A stretch of DNA of 64,000 nt from Trichococcus ilyis (GTDB taxonomy: Bacteria; Bacillota; Bacilli; Lactobacillales; Aerococcaceae). This document shows, piece after piece, positions 32,382 to 40,988 of the stretch. The notes under the pieces are model-generated. The model had not been told where the DNA came from. It saw only the letters and a program-made list of their open reading frames with translations, and made no database searches. Position 1 is the stretch's first letter; every line of letters starts with the position of its first letter. The DNA is taken from the NCBI RefSeq assembly GCF_900109135.1, contig NZ_FNYT01000013.1, positions 1 through 64,000 on the forward strand, given 5' to 3'. The translations under genes were made by a program, and so were the position numbers.

Positions 32382-33245
32382 ATGGCAGTTATCGTTGAAA
32401 AATTATTGATCGGATACCATGCGAAGGGACAGAAATATGCATTGGATTTCCATACCCATCAGCAATATGAAATTTTCCTGTTTCACGGCGGGAACTGCCG
32501 TTTCTTGGTCGGGAACAAGATTTATTATCTTCAGCCTGGAGACTTGCTGATGATGGATGGGATGACCGTTCATCGCGCCTATGTTATCGGAGATAAGGCG
32601 GCCTACGAACGCAGCATCGTCCATTTCGATGCCGACTGGATAGCCCCTTTGCTGAAAGACCTTAACATTGACTATCTGTTGCGACTCTTTACTGAAAATC
32701 GCAATGGGCTCATCAGGAGATTCCGCAAAAAGGATGAAATTCTGTTGGACAGCGCTATCCGCGAAATGAATCATCTGCAGACGTTGGATCAGTCCTATGC
32801 TAATGAAGCAAAGCGAAAGCTTTCCCTCGTACAGCTGCTGCTGTCGATCGATTCGGCGACGGACAAAATTGTTGAAAAAGGGCAGGTTTATGTGGATGAA
32901 AAAACGCAGATTGCGGAAAAAGTTTCGGAGTATATTTTCAGGCATTACCGGGACTCGTTCAGCATTGATGATATCGCCTCTACTCTTAATTTGAGCAAGT
33001 CCTATCTGTCCCACGCATTTAAAGAAATAACAGGAAACACCATCATGGCTTATGCGATGGGGTACCGGCTGTCACAAGCCTGCACAGCCCTGCTGATGGA
33101 ATCGACAAAATCCATCAAGGCGATTTCGGGCGAATGTGGTTTTGAAAGCGATGCCCATTTCAGCAGGTACTTCAAACAAATCATCGGTATGACACCGAGC
33201 ACGTACAGAAAAAACAGCAGAATCAGCATAGAAAAAGGAGAATGA
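32382..33245 (+). CDS. AraC-family regulator with cupin sensor domain
   Basis: A 287-residue regulator. The N-terminal cupin-like half (about 1-130) contains DFHTHQQYEIFLFHGG and LQPGDLLMMDGMTVHR, the usual sugar-sensing barrel. The C-terminal pair of helix-turn-helix units contains FSIDDIASTLNLSKSYLSHAFKEITGNTIMAYAMGYRL and IKAISGECGFESDAHFSRYFKQIIGMTPSTYRK. It is the first gene of the operon and overlaps the region just before the first oxidoreductase, so it probably controls the four genes behind it in response to their sugar substrate. The ATG at 32382 sits very close to its AGAGGGGG; a TTG at 32394 is an alternative. Confidence 0.88.
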   Translation: MAVIVEKLLIGYHAKGQKYALDFHTHQQYEIFLFHGGNCRFLVGNKIYYLQPGDLLMMDGMTVHRAYVIGDKAAYERSIVHFDADWIAPLLKDLNIDYLLRLFTENRNGLIRRFRKKDEILLDSAIREMNHLQTLDQSYANEAKRKLSLVQLLLSIDSATDKIVEKGQVYVDEKTQIAEKVSEYIFRHYRDSFSIDDIASTLNLSKSYLSHAFKEITGNTIMAYAMGYRLSQACTALLMESTKSIKAISGECGFESDAHFSRYFKQIIGMTPSTYRKNSRISIEKGE

Positions 33246-33250
33246 TGAGA

Positions 33251-34426
33251 ATGACAGAAAAAGTGAAATTGGGGATTATTGGTTATGGTGCAGAAGGCGG
33301 CATGTATGCAGGTTTTTTCAAATACAATGATGAACGCCTGAACGACAACATCGAATTGGCGGCAATCTGCGACAACGATCCTGCCAAAAAAGCGAAAGTC
33401 GCCGAAGATTTCCCTGGGCTGCCATTCTTCGACAACTATTTGGATCTTTTGGATTCCGGTGTTGTCAACGCAATCGTAACGACTGTTCCTCACTATGACC
33501 ACTGTGTGATCGGTATCGACGCATTGAAACGCGGCATCCACTTATTGGGAGAAAAGCCAGCAGGTGTTTATACGAAAGATGTTGAACGCTTGATTGCTGT
33601 CGCTGACGAAAATCCGGAAACTACCTTCGCTATCTTCTTCAACCAACGCACGAATCCACTTTACCGCAGAGTGAAACAACTGATGGACGAAAAAGCGATC
33701 GGCGATCTGCAACGCGCTACTTGGATGATCACGACTTGGTGGAGACCGCAAGGCTATTACAACCAAAGCGCATGGCGTGCAACTTGGGGCGGCGAAGGCG
33801 GTGGCGTCTTAGTCAACCAAGCGCCTCACCAATTGGATCTGCTGCAATGGATCTGCGGAAAACCTGAAAAAGTATACGCGAAACTGCAATACGGTGCAGG
33901 ACGCAACATCGTAGTGGAAAATGAAGTGAACGCGTTATTGGATTTCGGTAACGGCGCTACCGGCTCATTCATCACTTGCACAAATGATATCGTCGGAACA
34001 GACCGCTTCGAAATCTTCGGAACGAAAGGCAAAATCATCGTTGAGGATTCGAAAAAATTGGTTGTGAAACAATTGGTAGCCCCAGAAGCTGAACTTTCCG
34101 AAAACATGAATATGCAGGATGTCATGAAATTATTCATGGGACAAATCAATATGTCCGATTACGTTACTGTGACGGAAGAAGAGTTCGAGACACCACAAGG
34201 TCTGCAACACATCTCTGTATTGAACAATTTTGCTGACCATGTCGTAAAAGGGGAGCCTTTATTGGCTAACGGCAGAGAAGGTATCAACGGTGTTACTTTA
34301 GCGAACGCTATGCATTTGTCTTCATGGTTGGATAAAGAAGTGGATTACAACGTGGACGGCGACCTGTATCTGGCAGAATTGAACAAACGCATTGCTGAAG
34401 AAGGAAAATTCGACACAAAAAAATAA
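33251..34426 (+). CDS. Gfo/Idh/MocA-family sugar dehydrogenase (first)
   Basis: A 391-residue NAD(P)-dependent oxidoreductase. The Rossmann motif is LGIIGYGAEGGMYAGFF, the conserved LGEKPAG (about 97-103) supplies the catalytic lysine, and GGGVLVNQAPHQLDLLQWICG holds the catalytic histidine region; WWRPQGYYNQSAWRATWGG binds substrate in related enzymes. Members oxidise a ring hydroxyl of sugars, inositols or glycosides. I chose ATG 33251 because GGAG lies 10 bases upstream; ATG 33242 overlaps the preceding stop. The long C-terminal part compared with the second copy suggests a different substrate size. Best reading: the enzyme that makes the 3-keto sugar in this operon. Confidence 0.88.
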   Translation: MTEKVKLGIIGYGAEGGMYAGFFKYNDERLNDNIELAAICDNDPAKKAKVAEDFPGLPFFDNYLDLLDSGVVNAIVTTVPHYDHCVIGIDALKRGIHLLGEKPAGVYTKDVERLIAVADENPETTFAIFFNQRTNPLYRRVKQLMDEKAIGDLQRATWMITTWWRPQGYYNQSAWRATWGGEGGGVLVNQAPHQLDLLQWICGKPEKVYAKLQYGAGRNIVVENEVNALLDFGNGATGSFITCTNDIVGTDRFEIFGTKGKIIVEDSKKLVVKQLVAPEAELSENMNMQDVMKLFMGQINMSDYVTVTEEEFETPQGLQHISVLNNFADHVVKGEPLLANGREGINGVTLANAMHLSSWLDKEVDYNVDGDLYLAELNKRIAEEGKFDTKK

Positions 34427-34445
34427 GAAAGTGACGTGATCAGGA

Positions 34446-35459
34446 ATGTTAAGAGCGGCAATAATCGGATTGGGAGATGTTTCGCCAGTCCACAAATATG
34501 CGATCGATGCCAGCCACAACGGTGAATTGGTGGCGGTCTGTGACGTGAACGAAGCCTTGAAGTCCAGATATCCGGATGTGTCTTTTTATACAGACGTAGA
34601 TGCGATGTTGGAAAAAGAGAATTTGGATGTCGTTCATATTTGCTTGCCGCACTATCTGCATTACCCGATCACAAAGCGTTGCATCGAAAAAGGTGTGCAT
34701 GTCTTTCAGGAAAAACCGCTGGCTTTGGACTATACGGAAGGCCTGAAGACGCTCGCTCTGGCTGAAAACAGTGAATTTAAAGTCGGCGTGTGTTTCCAAA
34801 ATCGTTACAACGAAACTTTTATGGAACTGCAGCGTGTGCTGGCGGAAGAAAATGTCGGAGCAGTTACTGCGGTGAAAGGTTTGGTGGCATGGTATCGCCC
34901 TGAAATCTATTACACCACCAAACCTTGGCGGGGCCAAATGGAATTTGCAGGCGGAGGATCCATCATCAACCAAGCCATCCATACGCTTGATCTGATGCAA
35001 GTCCTGGGCGGGGAAATCGACAAATGCAAAGCCAGTCTATCGAACCTCATGGATTATGAAATCGAAGTCGAAGACACAGCCGTGGCTAATTTCACATTCA
35101 AAAACGGCGCGCGTGGCTTTTACATGTCAACCAATGCCTACGCCGAGAATTCCAGCGTGGAACTGCAGGTCATCACCGAAAATGAAAAGTTCACGATCAA
35201 GGATAACTGTCTGTACCGCACGAACAGTTCGGGTAAAAAAGAGCTGCTCCTGGAGGACAAACCGATGCAAGGGACCAAATTCTATTACGGTCCGAGTCAT
35301 TCCGCCTTGATCCAACGTTTCTACAACGCAATCGAACAGGACACGGATGACTATGTAACCGTCAAGGAGGCATTGCCGGCGATGCTGATGATCGATGCGA
35401 TGAAAGCATCGTCAAAAGAGAACCGTACAATCGAAATGGAGGAAATCATTAATGGCTAA
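34446..35459 (+). CDS. Gfo/Idh/MocA-family oxidoreductase (second)
   Basis: A 337-residue oxidoreductase with AAIIGLGDVSPVHKYAI at the nucleotide site, FQEKPLALDY carrying the catalytic lysine, and GGGSIINQAIHTLDLMQVLGG carrying the histidine. The shorter length resembles classical inositol dehydrogenase-like enzymes. The stop overlaps the start of the TIM-barrel gene by 8 bases, indicating coupled translation and probably linked steps. Its ribosome binding site is weak (AGGA almost touching the ATG), so it may depend on translation of the first dehydrogenase gene 19 bases before. Substrate unknown. Confidence 0.87.
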   Translation: MLRAAIIGLGDVSPVHKYAIDASHNGELVAVCDVNEALKSRYPDVSFYTDVDAMLEKENLDVVHICLPHYLHYPITKRCIEKGVHVFQEKPLALDYTEGLKTLALAENSEFKVGVCFQNRYNETFMELQRVLAEENVGAVTAVKGLVAWYRPEIYYTTKPWRGQMEFAGGGSIINQAIHTLDLMQVLGGEIDKCKASLSNLMDYEIEVEDTAVANFTFKNGARGFYMSTNAYAENSSVELQVITENEKFTIKDNCLYRTNSSGKKELLLEDKPMQGTKFYYGPSHSALIQRFYNAIEQDTDDYVTVKEALPAMLMIDAMKASSKENRTIEMEEIING

Positions 35460-36315
35460 AGTTAAAATTGGTGTCCAGGCATCAACGATCAAAAACAGTT
35501 TCCAAGAAGTAGGGCCTTACGAAACATTGAAGAAATTGCACGAAATCGGCTACAACTCAGTGGAAATCTCGCAAGTGGCGACTACGCCTGAAAATATTGC
35601 CGAAATCCAAAAAGCGACTGCCGATTTCGGCATGGAAATCGCATCGATGACCGCTTCACTGAAACCGCAAGTGAAGGATGGCGAATCTTTGACGACACAC
35701 TACGACAAAATCGTTGCTGACTGCAAAGCGGTCGGAACTGATCTCTTGCGCATCGGCATGCTGCCGATCGATGCAATGGCCAGTTTGGATAAAGTGTTGG
35801 AATTCTGTCATGACGTCAATGAAGTGACGCAAAAACTGAAAGAAGACGGCATCACTTTGTACTACCACAATCATCACATTGAATTCCGCAAATATGACGG
35901 CAAATTCTTGTTGGATATAATCCGCGAAAAAGCGCCACTATTGGGATTTGAACTGGATGTCCACTGGATCCAACGCGGCGGAGCAAATCCGCTGGAAGTC
36001 ATCAAGGACTATAAAGGCAAGGTGGAATTGATCCATTTGAAAGACTACCGGATTTCTGAAATCCCACAAGACGGCTTCGATGCTTTGTACACTGGCGATG
36101 TCGCTAAGTTCATGGACTACTTCACGAACATAATCCAATTTGCTGAATTGGGAACAGGAAGCCTGCCGCTGAAAGAAATCATTGAGGAAAGCATCAAAGC
36201 CGGCGCGCGCTACTTGTTGGTGGAACAAGATGACACTTACGGCGTCGACCCGTTCGAAAGCTTGAAGATTTCGCGTGATCACCTATTGGAATTGGGTTAC
36301 GGAGAATTATTCTAA
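35452..36315 (+). CDS. TIM-barrel sugar isomerase/epimerase-like protein (AP-endonuclease 2 fold)
   Basis: A 287-residue protein of the xylose-isomerase-like TIM-barrel superfamily. Likely metal ligands and base residues are in YYHNHHIEF (about 138-146), GFELDVHWIQRGG (about 163-175), LIHLKDYR (about 190-197), ELGTGSLPL and LLVEQDD. Relatives include IolE/IolI, tagatose and psicose epimerases, and the eliminases/hydratases that act on 3-keto-glycosides. Being enclosed by three Gfo/Idh/MocA dehydrogenases, with an 8-base overlap to the second, favours action on a keto-sugar made by one of them. The chemistry (isomerisation or beta-elimination) cannot be read from sequence alone. Confidence 0.85.
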   Translation: MAKVKIGVQASTIKNSFQEVGPYETLKKLHEIGYNSVEISQVATTPENIAEIQKATADFGMEIASMTASLKPQVKDGESLTTHYDKIVADCKAVGTDLLRIGMLPIDAMASLDKVLEFCHDVNEVTQKLKEDGITLYYHNHHIEFRKYDGKFLLDIIREKAPLLGFELDVHWIQRGGANPLEVIKDYKGKVELIHLKDYRISEIPQDGFDALYTGDVAKFMDYFTNIIQFAELGTGSLPLKEIIEESIKAGARYLLVEQDDTYGVDPFESLKISRDHLLELGYGELF

Positions 36316-36383
36316 AAATAACGACAAGAGGTTCGGAGATCATTCTCTTCGGACCTTTTCTTATCATGAAGGAGGGCGTAATA

Positions 36384-37466
36384 ATGGGCAGTAAAGATGG
36401 CATGAACTATGCACCAAAAGGGAAAATAAACAGGGTAGTCGAACCAGGCCAATTCAATGTGGGGGTGACCGCTTTGGACCACGGGCACATCAACGGCATG
36501 ACGAACGGCCTGATCGAAGCTGGTGCGACCATAAAATATGTGTATGATCCGGATGCTGAAAAGGTAGCGAATTATCTTGAGTCTTTCCCGGATGTGATGG
36601 TTGCTGAATCATTGGAGCAGATTCTGGAAGATCCGGAAATCAATCTGGTAGCGGCAGCGGCTGTTCCGAATCTGCGCAGCGCATTGGGCAACCGCGTCAT
36701 GCGGGCAGGAAAAGACTACTTTACCGACAAGACAGGGTTCACTACGCTCGAACAACTTGAAGAAACCAAACGGATCGTAGCCGAGACCGGCAAGAAATAT
36801 TGGGTATATTTCAGCGAAAGACTGCATGTGGAAGGTGCTGTTTTCGCCGGCCAGCTGATTGAAGAAGGCCGGATCGGCCGCGTCATTCAAGTGACCGGCT
36901 TCGGACCGCACCGCCTCGATAAAGCGAAGCGTCCGGATTGGTTCTTCAAGAAAGAGCAATACGGCGGCATTTTGGCTGACATCGGCAGCCACCAGATTGA
37001 GCAATTCCTCCACTATACGGGGAATACCGATGCCGAAGTACTGCACAGCAAGGTGGGCAACTACAACAATCCTGATACGCCTGAACTGGAAGATTACGGC
37101 GATGCCACGCTGGTCGGCGATAATGGCGCGACCTTCATCTTCAAAGTCGACTGGTTCACGCCGGACGGACTCGGGACGTGGGGCGATGGCCGCACGTTCA
37201 TCACCGGCACGGAAGGTACAATCGAAATCCGTAAATACATCAATGTTGCGACGGAACAGACAGGCGACCACCTCTTCCTGGTGACGAAGGATGGCGAGGA
37301 GCACTATTCGTTGACCGGCGAAGTCGGATTCCCGTTCTTCGGCGAAATGATTTTGGATTGCATCAACCGCACCGAAAATGCGATGACGCAGGAACATATC
37401 TTCAAAGCACAAGAGCTTTGCCTGAAAGCGCAAGAGCAAGCGCTGAACATTACCGCCAAGTTATAA
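36384..37466 (+). CDS. Gfo/Idh/MocA-family oxidoreductase (third, DKTG variant)
   Basis: A 360-residue oxidoreductase. After an N-terminal tail of about 25 residues comes a Rossmann segment around VGVTALDHGHINGMTNGLIEAG, unusual because the glycine pattern is replaced by DHGHINGM. The catalytic stretch reads FTDKTGFTTLEQ rather than EKP, retaining the lysine. GGILADIGSHQIEQFLHYTG gives the histidine region. It is clearly more distant from the other two and may reduce rather than oxidise, or use another substrate. ATG 36384 has AAGGAGGG upstream; an ATG at 36366 overlaps that site. A weak hairpin (about 36325-36363) lies before it; a strong terminator ends the operon. Confidence 0.87.
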   Translation: MGSKDGMNYAPKGKINRVVEPGQFNVGVTALDHGHINGMTNGLIEAGATIKYVYDPDAEKVANYLESFPDVMVAESLEQILEDPEINLVAAAAVPNLRSALGNRVMRAGKDYFTDKTGFTTLEQLEETKRIVAETGKKYWVYFSERLHVEGAVFAGQLIEEGRIGRVIQVTGFGPHRLDKAKRPDWFFKKEQYGGILADIGSHQIEQFLHYTGNTDAEVLHSKVGNYNNPDTPELEDYGDATLVGDNGATFIFKVDWFTPDGLGTWGDGRTFITGTEGTIEIRKYINVATEQTGDHLFLVTKDGEEHYSLTGEVGFPFFGEMILDCINRTENAMTQEHIFKAQELCLKAQEQALNITAKL

Positions 37467-37474
37467 CACCCATT

Positions 37475-37526
37475 TCCCTTTCTTTGTCTCCGGATCGTCC
37501 GGATGACGGAGAAAGGGATTTTGTTT
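37475..37526 (+). terminator. Terminator of the oxidoreductase operon
   Basis: TCCCTTTCTTTGTCTCCG pairs with CGGATGACGGAGAAAGGGA (minor mismatches), followed by TTTTGTTTT. Confidence 0.88.
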
Positions 37527-37612
37527 TGGGATGACTGAGCATGTGGCTTGAACTATGCAGGACAGCTTGTTATGATGCGGTAGAAGAATGATTGAGTGGA
37601 TGAGGTGAAAGG

Positions 37613-38317
37613 ATGCAAACATTGGTGATAGTCAGCCACCCGGCCTTGGCTGATTCGAACGTGCAACGGTTTCTGTGGGAAAGCCTGCCTGCTGAAGGAG
37701 CGACCTGGCACCATCTCGAATCGGTGTATCCGGATGGGCAGATCGATCGGGAAACCGAACAACAACAATTGCTCCAGTACGACCGCATCATTTTCCAATT
37801 TCCGTTTTATTGGTACAGTTCGCCAGCGTTGCTGAAGCAATGGCAGGATGTTGTCCTGACGGAAGGGTTTGCCTATGGTCCGGACAGAAGTAGGCTGTCA
37901 GGGAAAGAATTTGGCCTCATTGTGGCTCTTGGAGTGAACGAAAGGGAATACCAAGCGGGTGGAAAGGAAGGGTTCACGATTTCGGAACTGACCCGGCCTT
38001 ATCAGGCGATGGCAAGGAAATGCGGGATGAGCTATCTGCCGACGCTCGTCGTTTCGCAATTCGGTTATCTGAGCGACAGCAAAAGGAAAGAACTGCTGAT
38101 TGCCTATCAACAATACTTGTCCAAAGAAAACGATGCGAGCCTGAAGACAGCGGAAAACTGGTTCAGACTCCAGTTGCAGAAGGTCGGAAAATCCGGACTT
38201 TCCGAAGAGGATCAGAGGTTGGTGGAACAGCTGGTCTCCTTGATGGAAGACAACCGCGAACAACTGGATGATTTGGCATGGACGTTGGGGCAGATGGACG
38301 GCAGTCAGCTGGGCTGA
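37613..38317 (+). CDS. Flavodoxin-fold NAD(P)H oxidoreductase (KefF/MdaB type)
   Basis: A 234-residue flavoprotein of the Flavodoxin_2 group. LVIVSHPALADSNVQRFL binds the FMN or FAD phosphate, IIFQFPFYWYSSPALLKQWQDVVLTEGFAYG is the conserved flavin-ring loop, and GLIVALG follows. Relatives reduce quinones or gate potassium efflux. About 55 residues beyond the usual end (from about 180) are charged and helical, an extension I do not recognise. It lies between the terminator of the sugar operon and a small unknown gene, with GAGGTGAAAGG as ribosome binding site. Confidence 0.83.
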   Translation: MQTLVIVSHPALADSNVQRFLWESLPAEGATWHHLESVYPDGQIDRETEQQQLLQYDRIIFQFPFYWYSSPALLKQWQDVVLTEGFAYGPDRSRLSGKEFGLIVALGVNEREYQAGGKEGFTISELTRPYQAMARKCGMSYLPTLVVSQFGYLSDSKRKELLIAYQQYLSKENDASLKTAENWFRLQLQKVGKSGLSEEDQRLVEQLVSLMEDNREQLDDLAWTLGQMDGSQLG

Positions 38318-38338
38318 AGATAAAGCGAGGGGACATGG

Positions 38339-38521
38339 ATGGAGACAGAAAATTGGGTCCAGGAACGGCTGGATTGTTTGATTGAGGCAAGCAGAGATTA
38401 CCGCCAAAAAGCGCTCTTCCAGGAAACCAAAAAATTGTTCCAAGAGCAGTACCAACGGATAGAGCAGATGCAAGGCGAACTGGACGGGCGGATGTGGAGC
38501 CCGAAAGAGTGGTCAGATTAG
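38339..38521 (+). CDS. Small charged protein of unknown function
   Basis: A 60-residue frame 21 bases after the flavodoxin-fold gene, with GAGGGG six bases before the ATG and a strong terminator directly after it, all of which support it as a real gene. The protein is one predicted amphipathic helix (ALFQETKKLFQEQYQRIEQM) rich in Gln, Glu and Lys, ending MWSPKEWSD. No signal peptide, cysteines or membrane segment. I do not recognise a family. It may be a partner of the oxidoreductase, whose C-terminal extension is also helical and charged. Confidence 0.6.
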   Translation: METENWVQERLDCLIEASRDYRQKALFQETKKLFQEQYQRIEQMQGELDGRMWSPKEWSD

Positions 38522-38536
38522 AAACGCAAGAAAAAT

Positions 38537-38574
38537 AGAGGACAGCTGAGCTAATGTTCAGCTGTCCTCTATTT
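38537..38574. terminator. Bidirectional terminator
   Basis: AGAGGACAGCTGA and TCAGCTGTCCTCT pair perfectly (38537-38570), with A/T-rich tails, between the small gene and the converging GNAT gene. Confidence 0.92.
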
Positions 38575-38581
38575 GTATGGA

Positions 38582-39121
38582 TCAATTTGTTGGCGTTAGC
38601 GGGTACTGATAGACATAGTCGTCCATCACGAAGCCGCCTCCGATAGGGGAGACGATGGATTCGGTACGCACAAAACCGTATTTTTCATAGAATGCGATCG
38701 AACCTTCGTTATGCTTGTTGACGGTAAGCTCCAGCGCTTTTTTCTTTTCCTTTTTGGCCAGCTCGACCATTTGTTCCATGATTTGGTAGGCATACCCTTT
38801 CCCGCGGGCTTCCTTCAGCAAGTAAAGCTTGCTGATGAAGAGGTTATCCTGCCGAAGCTGAATCGCCAGATACCCGGCTGATTGGCCTTCGCTTTTGATG
38901 AGGAAATAATCCAATTTGCCTATTTCGATATCCTTTTCCATGTTGGCTTTGGACTGGATATTCTCCAGCATATAGGCAACCTGTTCCGGTCCGAGGACCG
39001 GCAGATAGTATTCGTGCCAAATGATGTCAGCCAAGCGGGAGAGCTCGTTGATCTGCTCCAGGCTTTCCACAGGTTCCAGTCGCAGTGACATTTCACGCGA
39101 AAAAATCTCTGGGCTTGTCAT
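38582..39121 (-). CDS. GNAT-family N-acetyltransferase
   Basis: A 179-residue acetyltransferase. The acetyl-CoA motif is EARGKGYAYQIMEQMVELAKK (motif A, R-x-x-G-x-G/A), preceded by FISKLYLLKE and followed by ALELTVNKHNEGSIAFYEKYGFVR (motif B). It follows tyrS on the same strand with one base between stop and ATG, so it is co-transcribed from the T-box promoter. GGTGG within the tyrS end is the probable ribosome binding site. The acceptor (protein N terminus, amino acid or small amine) is unknown. An internal ATG ten codons in is possible but lacks a ribosome binding site. Confidence 0.88.
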   Translation of the reverse strand: MTSPEIFSREMSLRLEPVESLEQINELSRLADIIWHEYYLPVLGPEQVAYMLENIQSKANMEKDIEIGKLDYFLIKSEGQSAGYLAIQLRQDNLFISKLYLLKEARGKGYAYQIMEQMVELAKKEKKKALELTVNKHNEGSIAFYEKYGFVRTESIVSPIGGGFVMDDYVYQYPLTPTN

Positions 39122-39122
39122 A

Positions 39123-40385
39123 TCACGCCACCAACTTTACCAGGAAATATTTCTTTTTGCCGCGGCGCACCAGGATGAAGCGGCCTTCGAAAGAATTAGC
39201 GGCAGTGATGACGAAATCCAAATCGGTGACTTTATCGCCGTTGATGGAGATGGCGCCGTTCTGGATGTCTTCGCGTGACTGGCGGCGTGAAGGTTCGATG
39301 CCCAAGTCCACCAACCAAGTGACCAAGTCCTGTTCTTTCAGGTCGGATTCGAAAGTAGGCATATTTTTGAAGCCTTCAGCGATTTCGTCCGCTGTCAATT
39401 CCTTCACCTCGCCGGTAAAAAGGGCTTCGGTGATCTTCAATGCATCCGCCAAGGCCTGTTCGCTGTGGACGAAACGCGTCATTTCAGCCGCCAAAACTTT
39501 TTGGGCTTCGCGTTTGTGCGGTTCGGTTTCGACTTTTTCGGCCAGGGCATCGATTTCTTCCTTCGTCAGGAATGTGAAGTATTTCAGGTATTTGATGACA
39601 TCGCGGTCATCCTGGTTCACCCAGAACTGGTAAAATTCATAAGGCGTTGTCTTTTTCGGGTCCAACCAGACCGCACCGCCGGCGGTCTTGCCGAATTTAG
39701 TGCCGTCCGCTTTCAGCATCAACGGGATCGTCAAACCGAAGGCCTTTGCTTCCGCGCCTTCTTTTTTGCGGATCAGATCCAAGCCGGCAGTGATGTTGCC
39801 CCATTGATCCTGACCGCCAATCTGCAGGTTGACGCCCTCATTCTGGAAGAGGTGCAGGAAGTCCATGGATTGCAGGATTTGGTAAGTGAATTCCGTAAAG
39901 GAAATGCCGGTCTCCAGACGGCTGGCTACGATGTCTTTGGCCAACATCGTATTGATGTTGAAATTTTTGCCGAAGTCGCGCAGGAAATCCAACAAAGTCA
40001 AGTCTTTTGTCCAATCGTAGTTATTGACGAGACGGATGTCCGCCGAACTGTCTGACAGGAACAGTTTTTTCATTTGCGCAGTCAGGGCATTCGCATTCTG
40101 GACAATCTGATCCATCGATTGCAGCACGCGTTCTTCGCTCTTTCCGCTTGGATCACCGATCGATCCGGTAGCGCCGCCGATCAAGATGACGGGTCTGTGG
40201 CCCGCCAACTGGAATCTTTTCAATACAATGAAGGGAATCAAGTGCCCGATGTGCAGGCTGTCGCCGGTAGGGTCAACGCCGCAATACAGCCCGATCTGCT
40301 CCTCCTCCGTCAGTTTCCGCAAGCCTTCCGCATCCGTTTGTTGGTTGATGGCACCGCGCCAATCCAATTCTTCAATGATATTCAT
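39123..40385 (-). CDS. tyrS: Tyrosyl-tRNA synthetase
   Basis: Charges tRNA-Tyr with tyrosine. The 420-residue class-Ic enzyme has the HIGH motif in CGVDPTGDSLHIGHL (about 35-48), GGATGSIGDPSGK, the tyrosine-binding YQILQSMDF, GGQDQWGNI, KMSKS as KFGKTAGGAV (about 230), and a C-terminal S4 RNA-binding domain with ISINGDKVTDLDFVI. The ATG at 40385 follows AAAGGAA and matches the usual N terminus MNIIEELDWRG; a longer frame begins in the leader. A tyrosine T-box lies upstream, so transcription rises when uncharged tRNA-Tyr accumulates. Confidence 0.97.
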   Translation of the reverse strand: MNIIEELDWRGAINQQTDAEGLRKLTEEEQIGLYCGVDPTGDSLHIGHLIPFIVLKRFQLAGHRPVILIGGATGSIGDPSGKSEERVLQSMDQIVQNANALTAQMKKLFLSDSSADIRLVNNYDWTKDLTLLDFLRDFGKNFNINTMLAKDIVASRLETGISFTEFTYQILQSMDFLHLFQNEGVNLQIGGQDQWGNITAGLDLIRKKEGAEAKAFGLTIPLMLKADGTKFGKTAGGAVWLDPKKTTPYEFYQFWVNQDDRDVIKYLKYFTFLTKEEIDALAEKVETEPHKREAQKVLAAEMTRFVHSEQALADALKITEALFTGEVKELTADEIAEGFKNMPTFESDLKEQDLVTWLVDLGIEPSRRQSREDIQNGAISINGDKVTDLDFVITAANSFEGRFILVRRGKKKYFLVKLVA

Positions 40386-40422
40386 GTGGTTTGTTCCTTT
40401 CCTTGTAATATTTACATGCAAA

Positions 40423-40690
40423 AAAATCCCTGCCCCGACAAGAAATGCTTGTCAGGACAGGGACGATCGTTACCGTGTTACCACCCAGCTTGCAGAGCCG
40501 ATCCGAAACGGACAGACTTTGCCACTCTGACATGTATCGTATGCCGGCCGCTTATGCGCATAAGAAAGCTCCAAAGTGTAATTCGAATCCGGGTTTGCAT
40601 CAGCTTCCACCCACCGCTGACTCTCTAGAGGACAAGATCCCGTATCTACTGTCTTTTTCATTGCTTTTTGTGTTATTCGTGAATTGCCGT
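40423..40690 (-). promoter_or_regulatory. T-box riboswitch, tyrosine type
   Basis: On the minus strand the leader contains AGAGAGT of stem I, a specifier loop GAAT-TAC-AC (TAC at 40580-40578, tyrosine), the conserved T-box GGGTGGTAACACGG (40486-40473) and a terminator: 40463-40448 pairs with 40442-40426 and is followed by seven T. Uncharged tRNA-Tyr would stabilise the antiterminator by pairing with the TGGT-type sequence. The specifier agrees with the downstream gene tyrS. Confidence 0.93.
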
Positions 40691-40691
40691 A

Positions 40692-40721
40692 AGTATAGCG
40701 CAGTGAAACTTTAAATGTCAA
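40692..40721 (-). promoter_or_regulatory. Promoter of the tyrS T-box leader
   Basis: On the minus strand TTGACA (40721-40716), 18 bases, TATACT (40697-40692). Confidence 0.8.
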
Positions 40722-40988
40722 CTATGACAACAAAAAAAGTAATGTTGCAGAAATGTTACAAAGCGGAAAAAGGCCTGAAATATTACTGAAAGCGCGGATT
40801 CGGACACATTTATCTTCCCGTTTTACAGAATTGTTACAGTTAGGATACAACTCGTCGAAACCGACTTAAACAAAAATAAACTATGGTATGATTCATTATG
40901 TTGATGAATCTTAAGAAAAACTATAAAAAGTTAAAAGATATATAAGGATTATAACTTAGACAATCGAATGTAAGTGGAGGAATTAGAC

